DNA from: Bacillota bacterium
GTDB taxonomy: Bacteria; Bacillota; Clostridia; Christensenellales; SZUA-584
Direction: 5' to 3'
DNA: 64,000 bases
NCBI GenBank assembly: GCA_023408075.1
Contig: JAEYKW010000033.1
Coordinates: 20,031 to 84,030, forward strand
Shown here: positions 17,707-25,262 of the stretch, in pieces
Numbering within the stretch: position 1 is the stretch's first letter
Layout: every line of letters begins with the position of its first letter
Made by a program: the position numbers and the translations under genes
Notes under the pieces: generated by a model
The model's database searches: none
The model's input: only the letters and a program-made list of their open reading frames with translations
Told to the model about the DNA's origin: nothing

Positions 17707-17907
17707 TTATTTCGCTCCAAAACTGCCTTCGACATTTTTAATCATTTTTCTGACCATGTTGCCGCCGACGCGCCCCGCGTCCTTGGCTGAGATATCGCCA
17801 TTGTAGCCTTGTTTTAAATTCACACCCACTTCACCGGCGGTTTCATACTTCATATTATTGAGATAGTCTTTCGCACCGGGAACGACACTTTTGTTTGATC
17901 CGGACAT
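17707..17907 (-). CDS. alpha/beta-type small acid-soluble spore protein
   Basis: A 66-residue alpha/beta-type SASP that coats spore DNA. The germination-protease site region EVGVN and the DNA-binding second half DAGRVGGNMVRKMIKNVEGSF (key residues G, G, M, V, I) are both visible. The ATG at 17907 has a textbook AAGGAGGTG site upstream, whereas the frame 5' of it lacks family sequence. Shows that the organism sporulates. Expected to be expressed in the forespore under SigG. Confidence 0.92.
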   Translation of the reverse strand: MSGSNKSVVPGAKDYLNNMKYETAGEVGVNLKQGYNGDISAKDAGRVGGNMVRKMIKNVEGSFGAK

Positions 17908-18078
17908 ATTTTTCACCTCCTTGACATTATCTTGCCCGCGCTCGGCCATTAAATGCATGTTTCTTTTACATTTTATTTTGTCGCGAAAATAATATGGCAT
18001 AATTTGCGCACACAATTTGGCTGAAAATCGTATTTTACAATTAGAGAAAATCAAATTTTCTGATTGGAGGAAAAGTCA

Positions 18079-18288
18079 ATGGGGTTTCAAGGCGGATTCG
18101 GCGGCTTTGGCGGCAATAACTGCTGCTGTATCATCATTATTCTTCTTCTTTGCTGCTGCGGCGGCTGGGGCAACAGCGGCTGCGGAGACAATGGCTTTGG
18201 CGGTGCGGGCTGGGGCGGCAATGGCTGCTGGATAATCATTTTAATCATTCTCTGCTGCTGCTGCGGAAATAACGGCGGACATTGCTGA
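18079..18288 (+). CDS. Gly/Cys-rich hydrophobic mini-protein
   Basis: A 69-residue protein with two copies of one unit: a Gly/Phe/Trp/Asn-rich segment, then cysteines, 7-8 aliphatic residues and a cysteine run (NCCCIIIILLLCCCGG at about 14-29 and GCWIIILIILCCCCG at about 49-63). ATG at 18079 follows GGAGG with 8-base spacing, so it is very probably translated. It resembles the short Gly-rich YjcZ-type sporulation proteins in style, though the cysteine load is much higher. Neighbouring SASP gene suggests a spore or coat role; this is inference. Confidence 0.75.
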   Translation: MGFQGGFGGFGGNNCCCIIIILLLCCCGGWGNSGCGDNGFGGAGWGGNGCWIIILIILCCCCGNNGGHC

Positions 18289-18332
18289 TTTCATCTGAGA
18301 TAGAAATAATTCGTCTTACATAGACAGCATCG

Positions 18333-18356
18333 GGGCCGGAAAGGCCCTTCTTTTTT
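18333..18356 (+). terminator. terminator after the Gly/Cys-rich gene
   Basis: GGGCC (18333-18337), loop GGAAA, GGCCC (18343-18347), then TTCTTTTTT. The following stretch to 18805 shows no gene I can support; it contains an inverted repeat GCTTTGA/TCAAAGC at 18657-18682. Confidence 0.7.
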
Positions 18357-18805
18357 ATGAGTTTTTATTTCTTTAATACTTTTTCTGGTGGCAGATTTGC
18401 ATCCGCGCTGTGAGCTCACTAAGCAGGCAGAAAGAATGCCGACTGTATAAGATATTGCTATTGCGGATTGTGGTCTAAGCAGGTATCATGATTCCGGGCT
18501 TGTTGACTGTGAAGCGAATTGGAATATCAAAGAGAAGTGCTCTGTAGATGGGAAGCTCGGTTTTGCGACACAGCCGGTCGTTTAGCACTCAGCGGGAATG
18601 ACAAGAATATTTTTTGATATGCTGTTGCCAGCCTTTCCAGCGATCACTTTAAAAAGGCTTTGAGCGATATAAATATCAAAGCAACTGCTATAAAATGAAG
18701 CACTGCCAGCCGTCGAAATATGCCCTGATTATCGGTTAAATCACAGTTTTCCCATGGCGCATCACAATGAAATATTTAAATGTTTTTAACATGTTAATGT
18801 CGTAG

Positions 18806-18834
18806 TTGACAGAACTATCACAATCATATACGAT
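18806..18834 (+). promoter_or_regulatory. SigA promoter of the Gre-like gene
   Basis: TTGACA (18806-18811), 17-base spacer, TACGAT (18829-18834), 45 bases upstream of the ATG. Confidence 0.6.
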
Positions 18835-18878
18835 ACAAAACAAAGGAAAGATTTTCTTTTGTAGGGAAGGGGATTTAG

Positions 18879-19358
18879 ATGAACCTGACAGTTTCCAAGT
18901 CAGTATTTGATTATCTGTATCACCATCTTGCCGACATTCATAGCAGAAAAATGAAAATAATTAACAGCTTTGCCATCGATTTTGATGAATATATGAGAAT
19001 GCTCGAATATTTGAAAACTTATATTCATCAATTTGAGCGCTATTTGGGCGATGTTCGTGTGACGGACGGCAAAAATGCGCTGCCTTTTGTCATTTACAAT
19101 TGCATCGTCGGCTTAATGAGCACAGAGGGCAGCGACACATGGATGTGCTGTGTCACGCTGCCTAAGGAAGAGGCCGAATCCGTATGGCTGATTCCCAATG
19201 TGACGCTGCTGCCCTGCAATACGCCCTCCGCCTTTGAGCTCATGATGAAGCGGCGCGGCGAAAAAGTGGATATCGAGAGAGACGGCAGGCTGCAGAACTT
19301 TATGATAAAGAGCATAGAGCCGAACCCCTATATTCCCTTAATGCGCCAGGAAGCCTGA
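18879..19358 (+). CDS. GreA/GreB-like protein, divergent
   Basis: A 159-residue protein with the Gre-factor plan. The N-terminal 60 residues are helical (LTVSKSVFDYLYHHLADIH, matching Gre openings of the kind that start with a coiled coil). A C-terminal FKBP-like half follows, with PFVIYNCIVGL, TWMCCVTLP, and NTPSAFELMMKRRGEKVDIE, which aligns with the PLGxALLGKKVGD segment of GreA. The acidic coiled-coil tip is short, so RNA cleavage stimulation is not assured. It could be a Gre-family competitor such as the Gfh1 or Rnk types. Assignment by eye only. AAGGGGA precedes the ATG. Confidence 0.5.
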   Translation: MNLTVSKSVFDYLYHHLADIHSRKMKIINSFAIDFDEYMRMLEYLKTYIHQFERYLGDVRVTDGKNALPFVIYNCIVGLMSTEGSDTWMCCVTLPKEEAESVWLIPNVTLLPCNTPSAFELMMKRRGEKVDIERDGRLQNFMIKSIEPNPYIPLMRQEA

Positions 19359-19472
19359 ACTGCCAGACGCAGTGCAGACACAATTTAAGCACACTTTTTA
19401 AGACAATTCGCTCAACGCAGAGCCATGAAAAAATAAAATATAAGAATGAAAGACTGCCTTTTTGTTGCACCC

Positions 19473-19502
19473 ATTGGGTAAATTTTATAATTTTTACCCA
19501 AT
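19473..19502 (+). promoter_or_regulatory. perfect 10-bp inverted repeat over the promoter of the AnfO-like gene
   Basis: ATTGGGTAAA (19473-19482) / TTTACCCAAT (19493-19502), spacer TTTTATAATT. TATAAT (19486-19491) lies in the centre, with a TTGCAC-like -35 about 15-16 bases upstream. A transcription-factor operator over the -10 is the simplest reading. No T-run follows. Confidence 0.6.
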
Positions 19503-19549
19503 TTGCTTGCATATATTGTAGATCATTTGAATGAAAAAGGATACGCGAA

Positions 19550-20167
19550 ATGAAAGAACAGATTATTGTGACAGTGGACGGGAACGGGCGGCTTTCACCT
19601 TTTCTTGAGGCGGAGCAGTTTGTTTTGTATCGAAAAACAGGCGGGGAATGGGTGCAAAGCGATATTATATCTGCCGGAACGCCAACTTTGCAGGCGGGCA
19701 GCATCCGTAGCCTCGTGAGTGAGCTGCTGACCCGGTTTGCGGACTGCCGCATCATTTTGAGCGGGGAGGTCAAGGGCATCGCCTATCAGGTTTTAAACCG
19801 CCACGGGTACCATATTTTTGAGTCGGACGGCATTGACGGCTTTGACGGCATTGTGCTGGAGATAGAGGCGGCGCAAGCCGAAGCGCGAGACAACGATAGC
19901 GTCCGTTTGGAACCCCACTCGCCAAACAACGACGGCCAATACTTTTTGAACCTGATTGAACTGCAGCGGATCCATCCCGAAATATCCTCGAAAAAAGCGC
20001 TGCGTCCGTTTATGGAGGACCGTGTGTTTTTGGAGATGGAGCTTGTTTGTCAGCATCTGCCGCCGTGGATGGCGGATGTGATGGCGAAACGTGGCTTGTG
20101 CTGCCGCATGGAATCACTCGGCGACCATGAGTGCCGGGCTGTCATATCCAAAGAGCCTTGCCGGTAG
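19550..20167 (+). CDS. AnfO-like nitrogenase accessory protein
   Basis: A 205-residue soluble protein resembling AnfO, the accessory protein family named from Fe-only nitrogenase clusters. The first half is a NifX/NifB-C-like domain (IIVTVDGNGRLSPFLEAEQF, FADCRIILSGEVKGIAYQVL). The second carries the AnfO pattern: LIELQRIHPEISSKKALRPF followed by LEMELVCQHLPPWMADVMAKRG. The genetic context is a Mo-type nif operon without anfG, so its role is uncertain: cofactor handling, or coupling to another nitrogenase elsewhere. It has its own promoter with an inverted repeat and is separated from nifH by a promoter and leader. Confidence 0.7.
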   Translation: MKEQIIVTVDGNGRLSPFLEAEQFVLYRKTGGEWVQSDIISAGTPTLQAGSIRSLVSELLTRFADCRIILSGEVKGIAYQVLNRHGYHIFESDGIDGFDGIVLEIEAAQAEARDNDSVRLEPHSPNNDGQYFLNLIELQRIHPEISSKKALRPFMEDRVFLEMELVCQHLPPWMADVMAKRGLCCRMESLGDHECRAVISKEPCR

Positions 20168-20266
20168 CTTGCGTACGCTTGCGGCCATTTAAGCGCGATG
20201 TGCGAAATATGAAGGATAAGCATTTATAACTTGCATATTTTCGTGCTCGCGCATAACGCTGCGGCG

Positions 20267-20295
20267 TTGACAGTATCCTATCGCGCTGTTATAAT
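20267..20295 (+). promoter_or_regulatory. consensus SigA promoter of the nif operon
   Basis: TTGACA (20267-20272), exactly 17 bases, TATAAT (20290-20295): a full consensus match. Transcription would begin near 20302, giving a leader of about 309 nt before nifH. No SigN (-24/-12) promoter is seen. Confidence 0.75.
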
Positions 20296-20434
20296 TTTTC
20301 CATAACATGCGAATTGTTATTGTTGAACTGAGTTGAAAACAAAAGCGATATTTCTTTATATGCGAGGGCTGCAAATACGGAAATTCGTTTTTGAATAATA
20401 TTTCTCTAAAAACTGCATATAAAAGGCGACAGTG

Positions 20435-20466
20435 AAGTCATTTCTTATTTAGAAATGGCTTTTTTA
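20435..20466 (+). terminator. first terminator-like hairpin in the nifH leader
   Basis: AAGTCATTTCT (20435-20445), loop TATTT, AGAAATGGCTT (20451-20461), one G.T pair, then a six-base T-run. It lies inside the leader downstream of the nif promoter. Confidence 0.7.
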
Positions 20467-20496
20467 AATGCCTGGTGTGATAGGACGCGTCAAAAA

Positions 20497-20516
20497 AACT
20501 GCTTGATACAAGCGTT
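20497..20516 (+). promoter_or_regulatory. leader hairpin between the two terminators
   Basis: AAC(T)GCTTG / CAAGCGTT around loop ATA. A compact stem in the nifH leader that could be an antiterminator element or protein-binding site. Confidence 0.35.
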
Positions 20517-20554
20517 GATTTGGTATTGCCGAAAACACGGAAAATGGTAAGACG

Positions 20555-20595
20555 ATGGCGTCATTTCATTAAAAGAAATGATGCCATTTTATTTT
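20555..20595 (+). terminator. second terminator-like hairpin, immediately before the nifH ribosome site
   Basis: ATGGCGTCATTTC (20555-20567), 7-base loop, GAAATGATGCCAT (20575-20587), one G.T pair, followed by TTTATTTT. It shares TCATTTC/GAAATG with the first hairpin. The nifH ribosome site AGGAGG starts 3 bases later at 20598, so termination here would remove the whole operon. Confidence 0.7.
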
Positions 20596-20610
20596 ACAGG
20601 AGGTTTTATT

Positions 20611-21432
20611 ATGAGACAGGTGGCTATTTACGGCAAAGGCGGAATCGGCAAATCCACCACGACTCAGAATCTGACGGCCGGTCTCGGTGAGATGGGCAAG
20701 AAGATCATGATCGTCGGGTGCGACCCCAAGGCGGATTCCACGAGACTGATACTCGGCGGCCTTGCGCAGCAGACGGTGCTCGATACGCTGCGCGAGGAAG
20801 GTGAGGACATCGAGCTGGACCTTGTGCTGAAACAGGGCTTCGCGGGCATCAAATGCGTCGAATCCGGCGGGCCGGAACCGGGCGTCGGGTGTGCGGGCCG
20901 CGGCATCATCACATCCATCGGGCTGCTCGAGCGGCTCGGCGCATATGAAGCGGATCTTGACTATGTGTTTTACGACGTGCTCGGCGACGTTGTGTGCGGC
21001 GGGTTCGCAATGCCGATCCGCGAAGGCAAGGCACAGGAGATTTACATCGTGGCGAGCGGCGAAATGATGGCGCTCTACGCGGCGAACAACATTTCCAAAG
21101 GCATACAGAAATATGCGCGCACCGGCGGCGTGCGCCTTGGCGGCATCATCTGCAACAGCCGTAAGGTGGATGGCGAGGCGGAGCTGGTCGCGGCGTTTGC
21201 CAAGGAGCTCGGCAGCCAGATGATCCATTTCGTGCCGCGCGACAACATGGTGCAGCGTGCGGAGATACACAAACAGGCCGTTATTGAATTCGATCCGGCT
21301 TGCGCTCAGGCGGATGAATACCGCACGCTGGCCAGAAAGATCGACGGCAACGACATGTTCGTGATTCCGTCGCCGTTAAAGCAGGAACGGCTCGAATCGC
21401 TGCTGATGGAACACGGCATACTCGATATTTAA
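20611..21432 (+). CDS. nifH: nitrogenase iron protein (dinitrogenase reductase)
   Basis: A 273-residue NifH. The P-loop is GKGGIGKST (residues 8-16), and the [4Fe-4S] ligands are Cys94 (GVGCAGRG) and Cys129 (DVVCGG). Arg97 corresponds to the residue that is ADP-ribosylated in some diazotrophs. The dimer hydrolyses ATP and passes electrons to NifDK; it also serves cofactor maturation. ATG at 20611 has AGGAGG at 20598 and starts the conserved sequence; an earlier in-frame ATG at 20578 lies inside the terminator hairpin. First structural gene of the operon; nifI1 follows 21 bases downstream. Confidence 0.98.
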   Translation: MRQVAIYGKGGIGKSTTTQNLTAGLGEMGKKIMIVGCDPKADSTRLILGGLAQQTVLDTLREEGEDIELDLVLKQGFAGIKCVESGGPEPGVGCAGRGIITSIGLLERLGAYEADLDYVFYDVLGDVVCGGFAMPIREGKAQEIYIVASGEMMALYAANNISKGIQKYARTGGVRLGGIICNSRKVDGEAELVAAFAKELGSQMIHFVPRDNMVQRAEIHKQAVIEFDPACAQADEYRTLARKIDGNDMFVIPSPLKQERLESLLMEHGILDI

Positions 21433-21453
21433 CGGAGTGAAAGGAGAACCGCT

Positions 21454-21780
21454 ATGATAATGGTGAGAGCGATTGTGAGGCCCGAAAAGGTGGGCATAGT
21501 GATGTCGGAGCTGATGGCGGCCGGGTTTCCGGCGGTGACCAAGCTCGATGTGTTCGGACGCGGCAAGCAAAGAGGCATCGTGATCGGCGATGTTCAATAC
21601 GATGAGATCCCCAAAGAAATGCTGCTGCTCGTCATCAAGGACGAGGATAAGGACGACGTGGTCAAGGTGGTCATGCGCACCGCGCGCACGGGAGAAAAAG
21701 GCAACTACGGTGACGGACGTATTTTCATCAGTCCCGTGCTCGACGCCTATACCATCAGCACAGGCAAGCAGGGCCTGTAA
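21454..21780 (+). CDS. nifI1: nitrogenase PII-type regulator NifI1
   Basis: A 108-residue GlnB-family protein of the NifI1 subgroup. The characteristic start MVRAIVRPEKVGIVMSEL and the C-terminal GDGRIFISPVLDAYTISTG are present, with a T-loop around GRGKQRGIVIGDVQYDE. With NifI2 it forms a complex that binds and inhibits dinitrogenase when nitrogen is plentiful, sensing 2-oxoglutarate and adenylates. Its position between nifH and nifD is the canonical one in methanogens and anaerobic bacteria. Good GAAAGGAGAA ribosome site. Confidence 0.95.
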   Translation: MIMVRAIVRPEKVGIVMSELMAAGFPAVTKLDVFGRGKQRGIVIGDVQYDEIPKEMLLLVIKDEDKDDVVKVVMRTARTGEKGNYGDGRIFISPVLDAYTISTGKQGL

Positions 21781-21790
21781 GGAGGGCGCT

Positions 21791-22165
21791 ATGAAAGAAG
21801 TGATGGCGATCATCCGGACAAACAAGGTCAACGCGACGAAGGAAGCGCTCGGAAACGCCGGATTTCCGTCCTTCATGTGCCGCAAGTGCATGGGCCGCGG
21901 CAAAAAGTGCCTCGATCCGTCGCTGCTGCAATATGTGATGGAAGCGGGCGAGCTGCCTGTATCGAATGTGGGCGAATCGCTGACGGAGGGGGCTCGGCTC
22001 ATATCCAAACGGTTTTTCACGCTGATCATTGAGGACGAACAGGTGGAGCTTGCCGTTAAGACGATCATCGGCGCGAACCAGACGGGCAACCCGGGCGACG
22101 GCAGGATATTTGTGCTGCCCGTGCTCGAAACCTACAAGGTGCGCACCGGAGAGAACATTCTTTAA
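21791..22165 (+). CDS. nifI2: nitrogenase PII-type regulator NifI2
   Basis: A 124-residue NifI2 paralogue. It starts MKEVMAIIRTNKVNATKEAL, has the longer T-loop region expected for NifI2 (around CMGRGKKCLDPSLLQYV) and ends with GDGRIFVLPVLETYKVRTGE. It partners NifI1 in reversible inhibition of NifDK. ATG at 21791 follows AGGAGGGC, 10 bases after the nifI1 stop. Two cysteine pairs in the T-loop (CRKC, KKC) are noticeable. Confidence 0.95.
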   Translation: MKEVMAIIRTNKVNATKEALGNAGFPSFMCRKCMGRGKKCLDPSLLQYVMEAGELPVSNVGESLTEGARLISKRFFTLIIEDEQVELAVKTIIGANQTGNPGDGRIFVLPVLETYKVRTGENIL

Positions 22166-22180
22166 AAGAGGTGATTATCA

Positions 22181-23779
22181 ATGAATGAACGGGAACGCGT
22201 TCTCGATCAATACGGCGCCAGGGTGTATAAGAACCGCAAGGAACATATCATCATGGTGGACGAAGCGAACAAGGAACAGCAGATTACGGCCAATACGCGC
22301 ACGCTGCCCGGCATCATGACCAACCGAGGCTGCTGCTATGCGGGCTGCAAGGGCGTGGTCTTAGGGCCGATCAAAGATGCGCTGACACTCACACACGGCC
22401 CCATCGGCTGCGGCTTTTACTCATGGGGCACGCGGCGCAACAAGGCCAGAACGGAAAACGGAGAAAGCTTCATACAGTACTGCTTTTCCACCGACATGCA
22501 GGAGCCGGACATCGTGTTCGGCGGAGAGAAAAAGCTGAGAGCCGCGATTGACGAGGCGATGGAACTGTTTCGCCCCAAAGCGATATTTATCTGCTCGACA
22601 TGCCCCGTCGGCCTCATCGGCGACGATATCAATGCGATAGCGGCGGAAGCGGAAAAGAAATACGGCATCACGTGCATGGCGTTCAGCTGCGAGGGGTATA
22701 AGGGCGTGAGTCAGAGCGGCGGCCATCATATCGCGAACAACGGCCTCATGCGCCGCGTGATCGGCTCGGGCGAAGCGCCGGAAAGCCAGAAATACAGGGT
22801 TAACATACTTGGCGAGTACAACATTGGCGGCGACGGCTGGGAAACCGAGCGGATTTTGAAGCGCATCGGTTACGAGGTGGTTGCGGTGCTGACGGGCGAC
22901 GGCAGCGTTGAGCAGCTTTCAATCGCGCACACGGCGGATGTGAACCTCGTGATGTGCCACCGGTCGATCAACTATATTGCCGAAATGATGAACACAAAGT
23001 ATGGCACGAACTGGATCAAGGTCAACTTCATCGGCATTGAGGCGACGATTCAGTCGCTGCGGGATATGGCGGAATTCTTCGGAGACGAAGCGCTGGCCGC
23101 CCGCACCGAAGAGGTGATTGCGGACGAACTCGCCGAGATCGCGCAGGCGCGCGTTTACTTCCGCTCGAAGCTCGAAGGCAAAACGGCGGCGCTGTTTGTG
23201 GGCGGCTCGCGCGCGCATCATTATCAGAAGCTGCTTGAAGACTTCGGCGTGACCACGGTGCTCGCGGGCTACGAGTTCGCACACCGCGACGACTACGAAG
23301 GCCGCGAGGTGATTCCCGATATCAAGGAGGATGCCGACAGCAAGAACATCGAGAGCATCGTTGTGGAGCCCGATGAGCAGAAGTTTCGCGCTTACTTGAG
23401 CAAGGAACGCTACAACATGGTTAAGAACCAAATACCGCTCGAAAACTATAGCGGCATGATCAGGGACATGAAGACGGGCAGCGTCGTGGTGGATGATTTA
23501 AACCACTTTGAAACGGAAGAGTTCATCCGCCTGTTAAAGCCAGATTTCTTCTTCTCGGGCATAAAAGACAAATATATGCTGCAAAAGGCGGGCGTCGTCT
23601 CCAAACAGCTGCATTCTTACGATTACAGCGGCCCGTATTCGGGCTTCAGCGGCGCAATCAACTTCGCGCGTGACATCACAATGGGGTATTATACGCCCGC
23701 GTGGCAGTATGTGGTGCCGCCGTGGAAAAACCAATCGACACTGCAGGCCGCATTGGCCGGAGGTGAAACTGATGCTTAA
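22181..23779 (+). CDS. nifD: Mo-type nitrogenase alpha subunit
   Basis: A 532-residue NifD. P-cluster cysteines are at about residues 51, 77 and 141 (NRGCC, PIGCG, STCPVG). FeMo-cofactor ligands Cys259 (LVMCHRS) and His478 (KQLHSYDYSG) are present, as are active-site Val59, Gln178 and His182 (VSQSGGHH) and Arg344 (GGSR). These assign it to the molybdenum enzyme rather than VnfD or AnfD. An insertion at about 375-440 relative to the Azotobacter protein is typical of clostridial NifD and explains the length. RBS AAGAGGTG. The stop overlaps nifK. Confidence 0.97.
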   Translation: MNERERVLDQYGARVYKNRKEHIIMVDEANKEQQITANTRTLPGIMTNRGCCYAGCKGVVLGPIKDALTLTHGPIGCGFYSWGTRRNKARTENGESFIQYCFSTDMQEPDIVFGGEKKLRAAIDEAMELFRPKAIFICSTCPVGLIGDDINAIAAEAEKKYGITCMAFSCEGYKGVSQSGGHHIANNGLMRRVIGSGEAPESQKYRVNILGEYNIGGDGWETERILKRIGYEVVAVLTGDGSVEQLSIAHTADVNLVMCHRSINYIAEMMNTKYGTNWIKVNFIGIEATIQSLRDMAEFFGDEALAARTEEVIADELAEIAQARVYFRSKLEGKTAALFVGGSRAHHYQKLLEDFGVTTVLAGYEFAHRDDYEGREVIPDIKEDADSKNIESIVVEPDEQKFRAYLSKERYNMVKNQIPLENYSGMIRDMKTGSVVVDDLNHFETEEFIRLLKPDFFFSGIKDKYMLQKAGVVSKQLHSYDYSGPYSGFSGAINFARDITMGYYTPAWQYVVPPWKNQSTLQAALAGGETDA

Positions 23780-25136
23780 TTTAACGCCCAAACAGATTGC
23801 GGACCGCAAAGCGCTGCGGATCAACCCGTGCAAGACCTGCCAGCCGGTGGGCGCGCTGTACTGCGCGCTCGGCGTGCACAAGTGCATGCCGCACAGCCAC
23901 GGCTCTCAGGGCTGCGTATCGTACCATCGCACGTTTTTGTCGCGGCATTTCAAGGAGCCCGCGATTGCCTCCACAAGCTCGTTCACGGAAGGCGCGTCGG
24001 TGTTCGGCGGCGGCAGCAATCTTAGGACAGCCGCAAAGAATGTATTCGAAATCTACGATCCCGACATCATCGCCGTGCACACCACGTGCCTCAGCGAAAC
24101 GATCGGCGACGACGTGGGCAGCTATATCGCGGATATGGATATCCCCGCAGATAAGCTCGTGGTCCATACGAACACACCGAGCTATGTCGGGTCTCACGTC
24201 ACGGGCTTTTTCAACATGATGTGCGGCTTCATCAATTACCTCGCGCGCCATACGGGCCGCAATAACGGCAAGGTCGCGATATTCCCGGGGTTCCTGAATC
24301 CCGGCGATTTGCGGGAAATGAAGCGCATTGCGGACATGATGCAGACCTCGTATATTATGTTTCCCGATCAGAGCGGCGTGATGGATGCGCCGATGACGGG
24401 GCGGTACGAGATGTATCCCTCGGGCGGCACGACGATTGACGAAATTGCGGCGCTCGGCGACTGCGACAAGGTGCTTGCGCTCGGCAAGCTCACATCGCTC
24501 GAACCGGCCAATGTGCTCAAAAGAAAGTGCAAGGTGCCGTATGAACTGATGCCGCTGCCGATAGGCATTGAAGGCACGGATAAATACGTGATGGAGCTTT
24601 CCGCACTCGCGCAGACAGAGGTGCCTGCGGCGATTGAGGAGGAACGCGGGCAGCTCATCGACGTGATGCTGGATGCGCATTTTTACTACCACGGCAAAAC
24701 AGTCGCGGTATTCGGGGACCCGGATACGGTGCTCGGGCTCACGCAGCTTGTGCTTGAGATGGGCATGATACCCAAATACGTGATCACAGGCACGCCGGGC
24801 GAAGCGTTTGAAAGAATGACCGGTGAGATTTTCAGGAAGTTCGATGTGACGGATTGCGTCGCAAAAGCCAACGCCGACCTGTTTGAGCTGCACCAGTGGA
24901 TAAAGAACGAGCCTGTTGATCTGCTGATTGGCTCGAGCTACGGCAAACAGATCGCCAAGGCGGAGAACATACCGTTTGTGCGCGCGGGATTCCCCGTGCT
25001 CGACAGGTACGCGCATTCGTATTTCCCGATCACAGGATACAGGGGCGCGCTGCGGCTTGTGGAGCAGATTACCAACGCGCTGCTCGACCAGCGCGATAGG
25101 GAGTGCGCGGACGAAGACGCGGACGTTGTGATGTAA
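23772..25136 (+). CDS. nifK: Mo-type nitrogenase beta subunit
   Basis: A 454-residue NifK. P-cluster cysteines are Cys23 (KTCQPVGA), Cys48 (GSQGC) and Cys106 (TTCLSETIGDD), and TPSYVGSHVTG is conserved. The N-terminus is about 50 residues shorter than in Azotobacter, as usual in the clostridial group. ATG at 23772 overlaps the nifD stop by 8 bases with GGAGGTG upstream, so translation is coupled for equal D and K supply. No delta-subunit gene lies between D and K. Followed by an intercistronic terminator. Confidence 0.97.
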   Translation: MLNLTPKQIADRKALRINPCKTCQPVGALYCALGVHKCMPHSHGSQGCVSYHRTFLSRHFKEPAIASTSSFTEGASVFGGGSNLRTAAKNVFEIYDPDIIAVHTTCLSETIGDDVGSYIADMDIPADKLVVHTNTPSYVGSHVTGFFNMMCGFINYLARHTGRNNGKVAIFPGFLNPGDLREMKRIADMMQTSYIMFPDQSGVMDAPMTGRYEMYPSGGTTIDEIAALGDCDKVLALGKLTSLEPANVLKRKCKVPYELMPLPIGIEGTDKYVMELSALAQTEVPAAIEEERGQLIDVMLDAHFYYHGKTVAVFGDPDTVLGLTQLVLEMGMIPKYVITGTPGEAFERMTGEIFRKFDVTDCVAKANADLFELHQWIKNEPVDLLIGSSYGKQIAKAENIPFVRAGFPVLDRYAHSYFPITGYRGALRLVEQITNALLDQRDRECADEDADVVM

Positions 25137-25192
25137 ATAAGAATACGTTCCACCAAAGCTCCGGCGCGTACGGCGTTAGCGGAGCGGTACAA

Positions 25193-25242
25193 AGCGGGCT
25201 GCAGTGCTGCACAAAGCGGATGATGCAGTCTGCTTTTTTTTC
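25193..25242 (+). terminator. intercistronic terminator between nifK and nifE
   Basis: AGCGGGCTGCA (25193-25203) pairs with TGCAGTCTGCT (25224-25234), 11 bp with two G.T pairs, followed by a run of about eight T. It probably lets only part of transcription into the cofactor-assembly genes. Confidence 0.75.
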
Positions 25243-25262
25243 AAGGAAAAGGGGGACTCATA

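Noticed and set aside
20500..20545. SigN (-24/-12) promoter for nifH around TTGGTATTGCCG
   Set aside because: The GG...GC spacing and flanks do not match, while a perfect SigA promoter is present upstream.
20302..20610. Known ANTAR-type antitermination leader
   Set aside because: No pair of hairpins with the required hexaloop (A1, G4) could be found by eye; the terminators themselves remain.
23781..25016. Long open frame antisense to nifK
   Set aside because: Shadow frame: biased, His/Arg-rich composition and no ribosome site, lying opposite a certain gene.
22181..25136. Fe-only or vanadium nitrogenase, because an AnfO-like gene is adjacent
   Set aside because: NifD and NifK have Mo-type P-cluster and cofactor ligand contexts and there is no delta-subunit gene between D and K.
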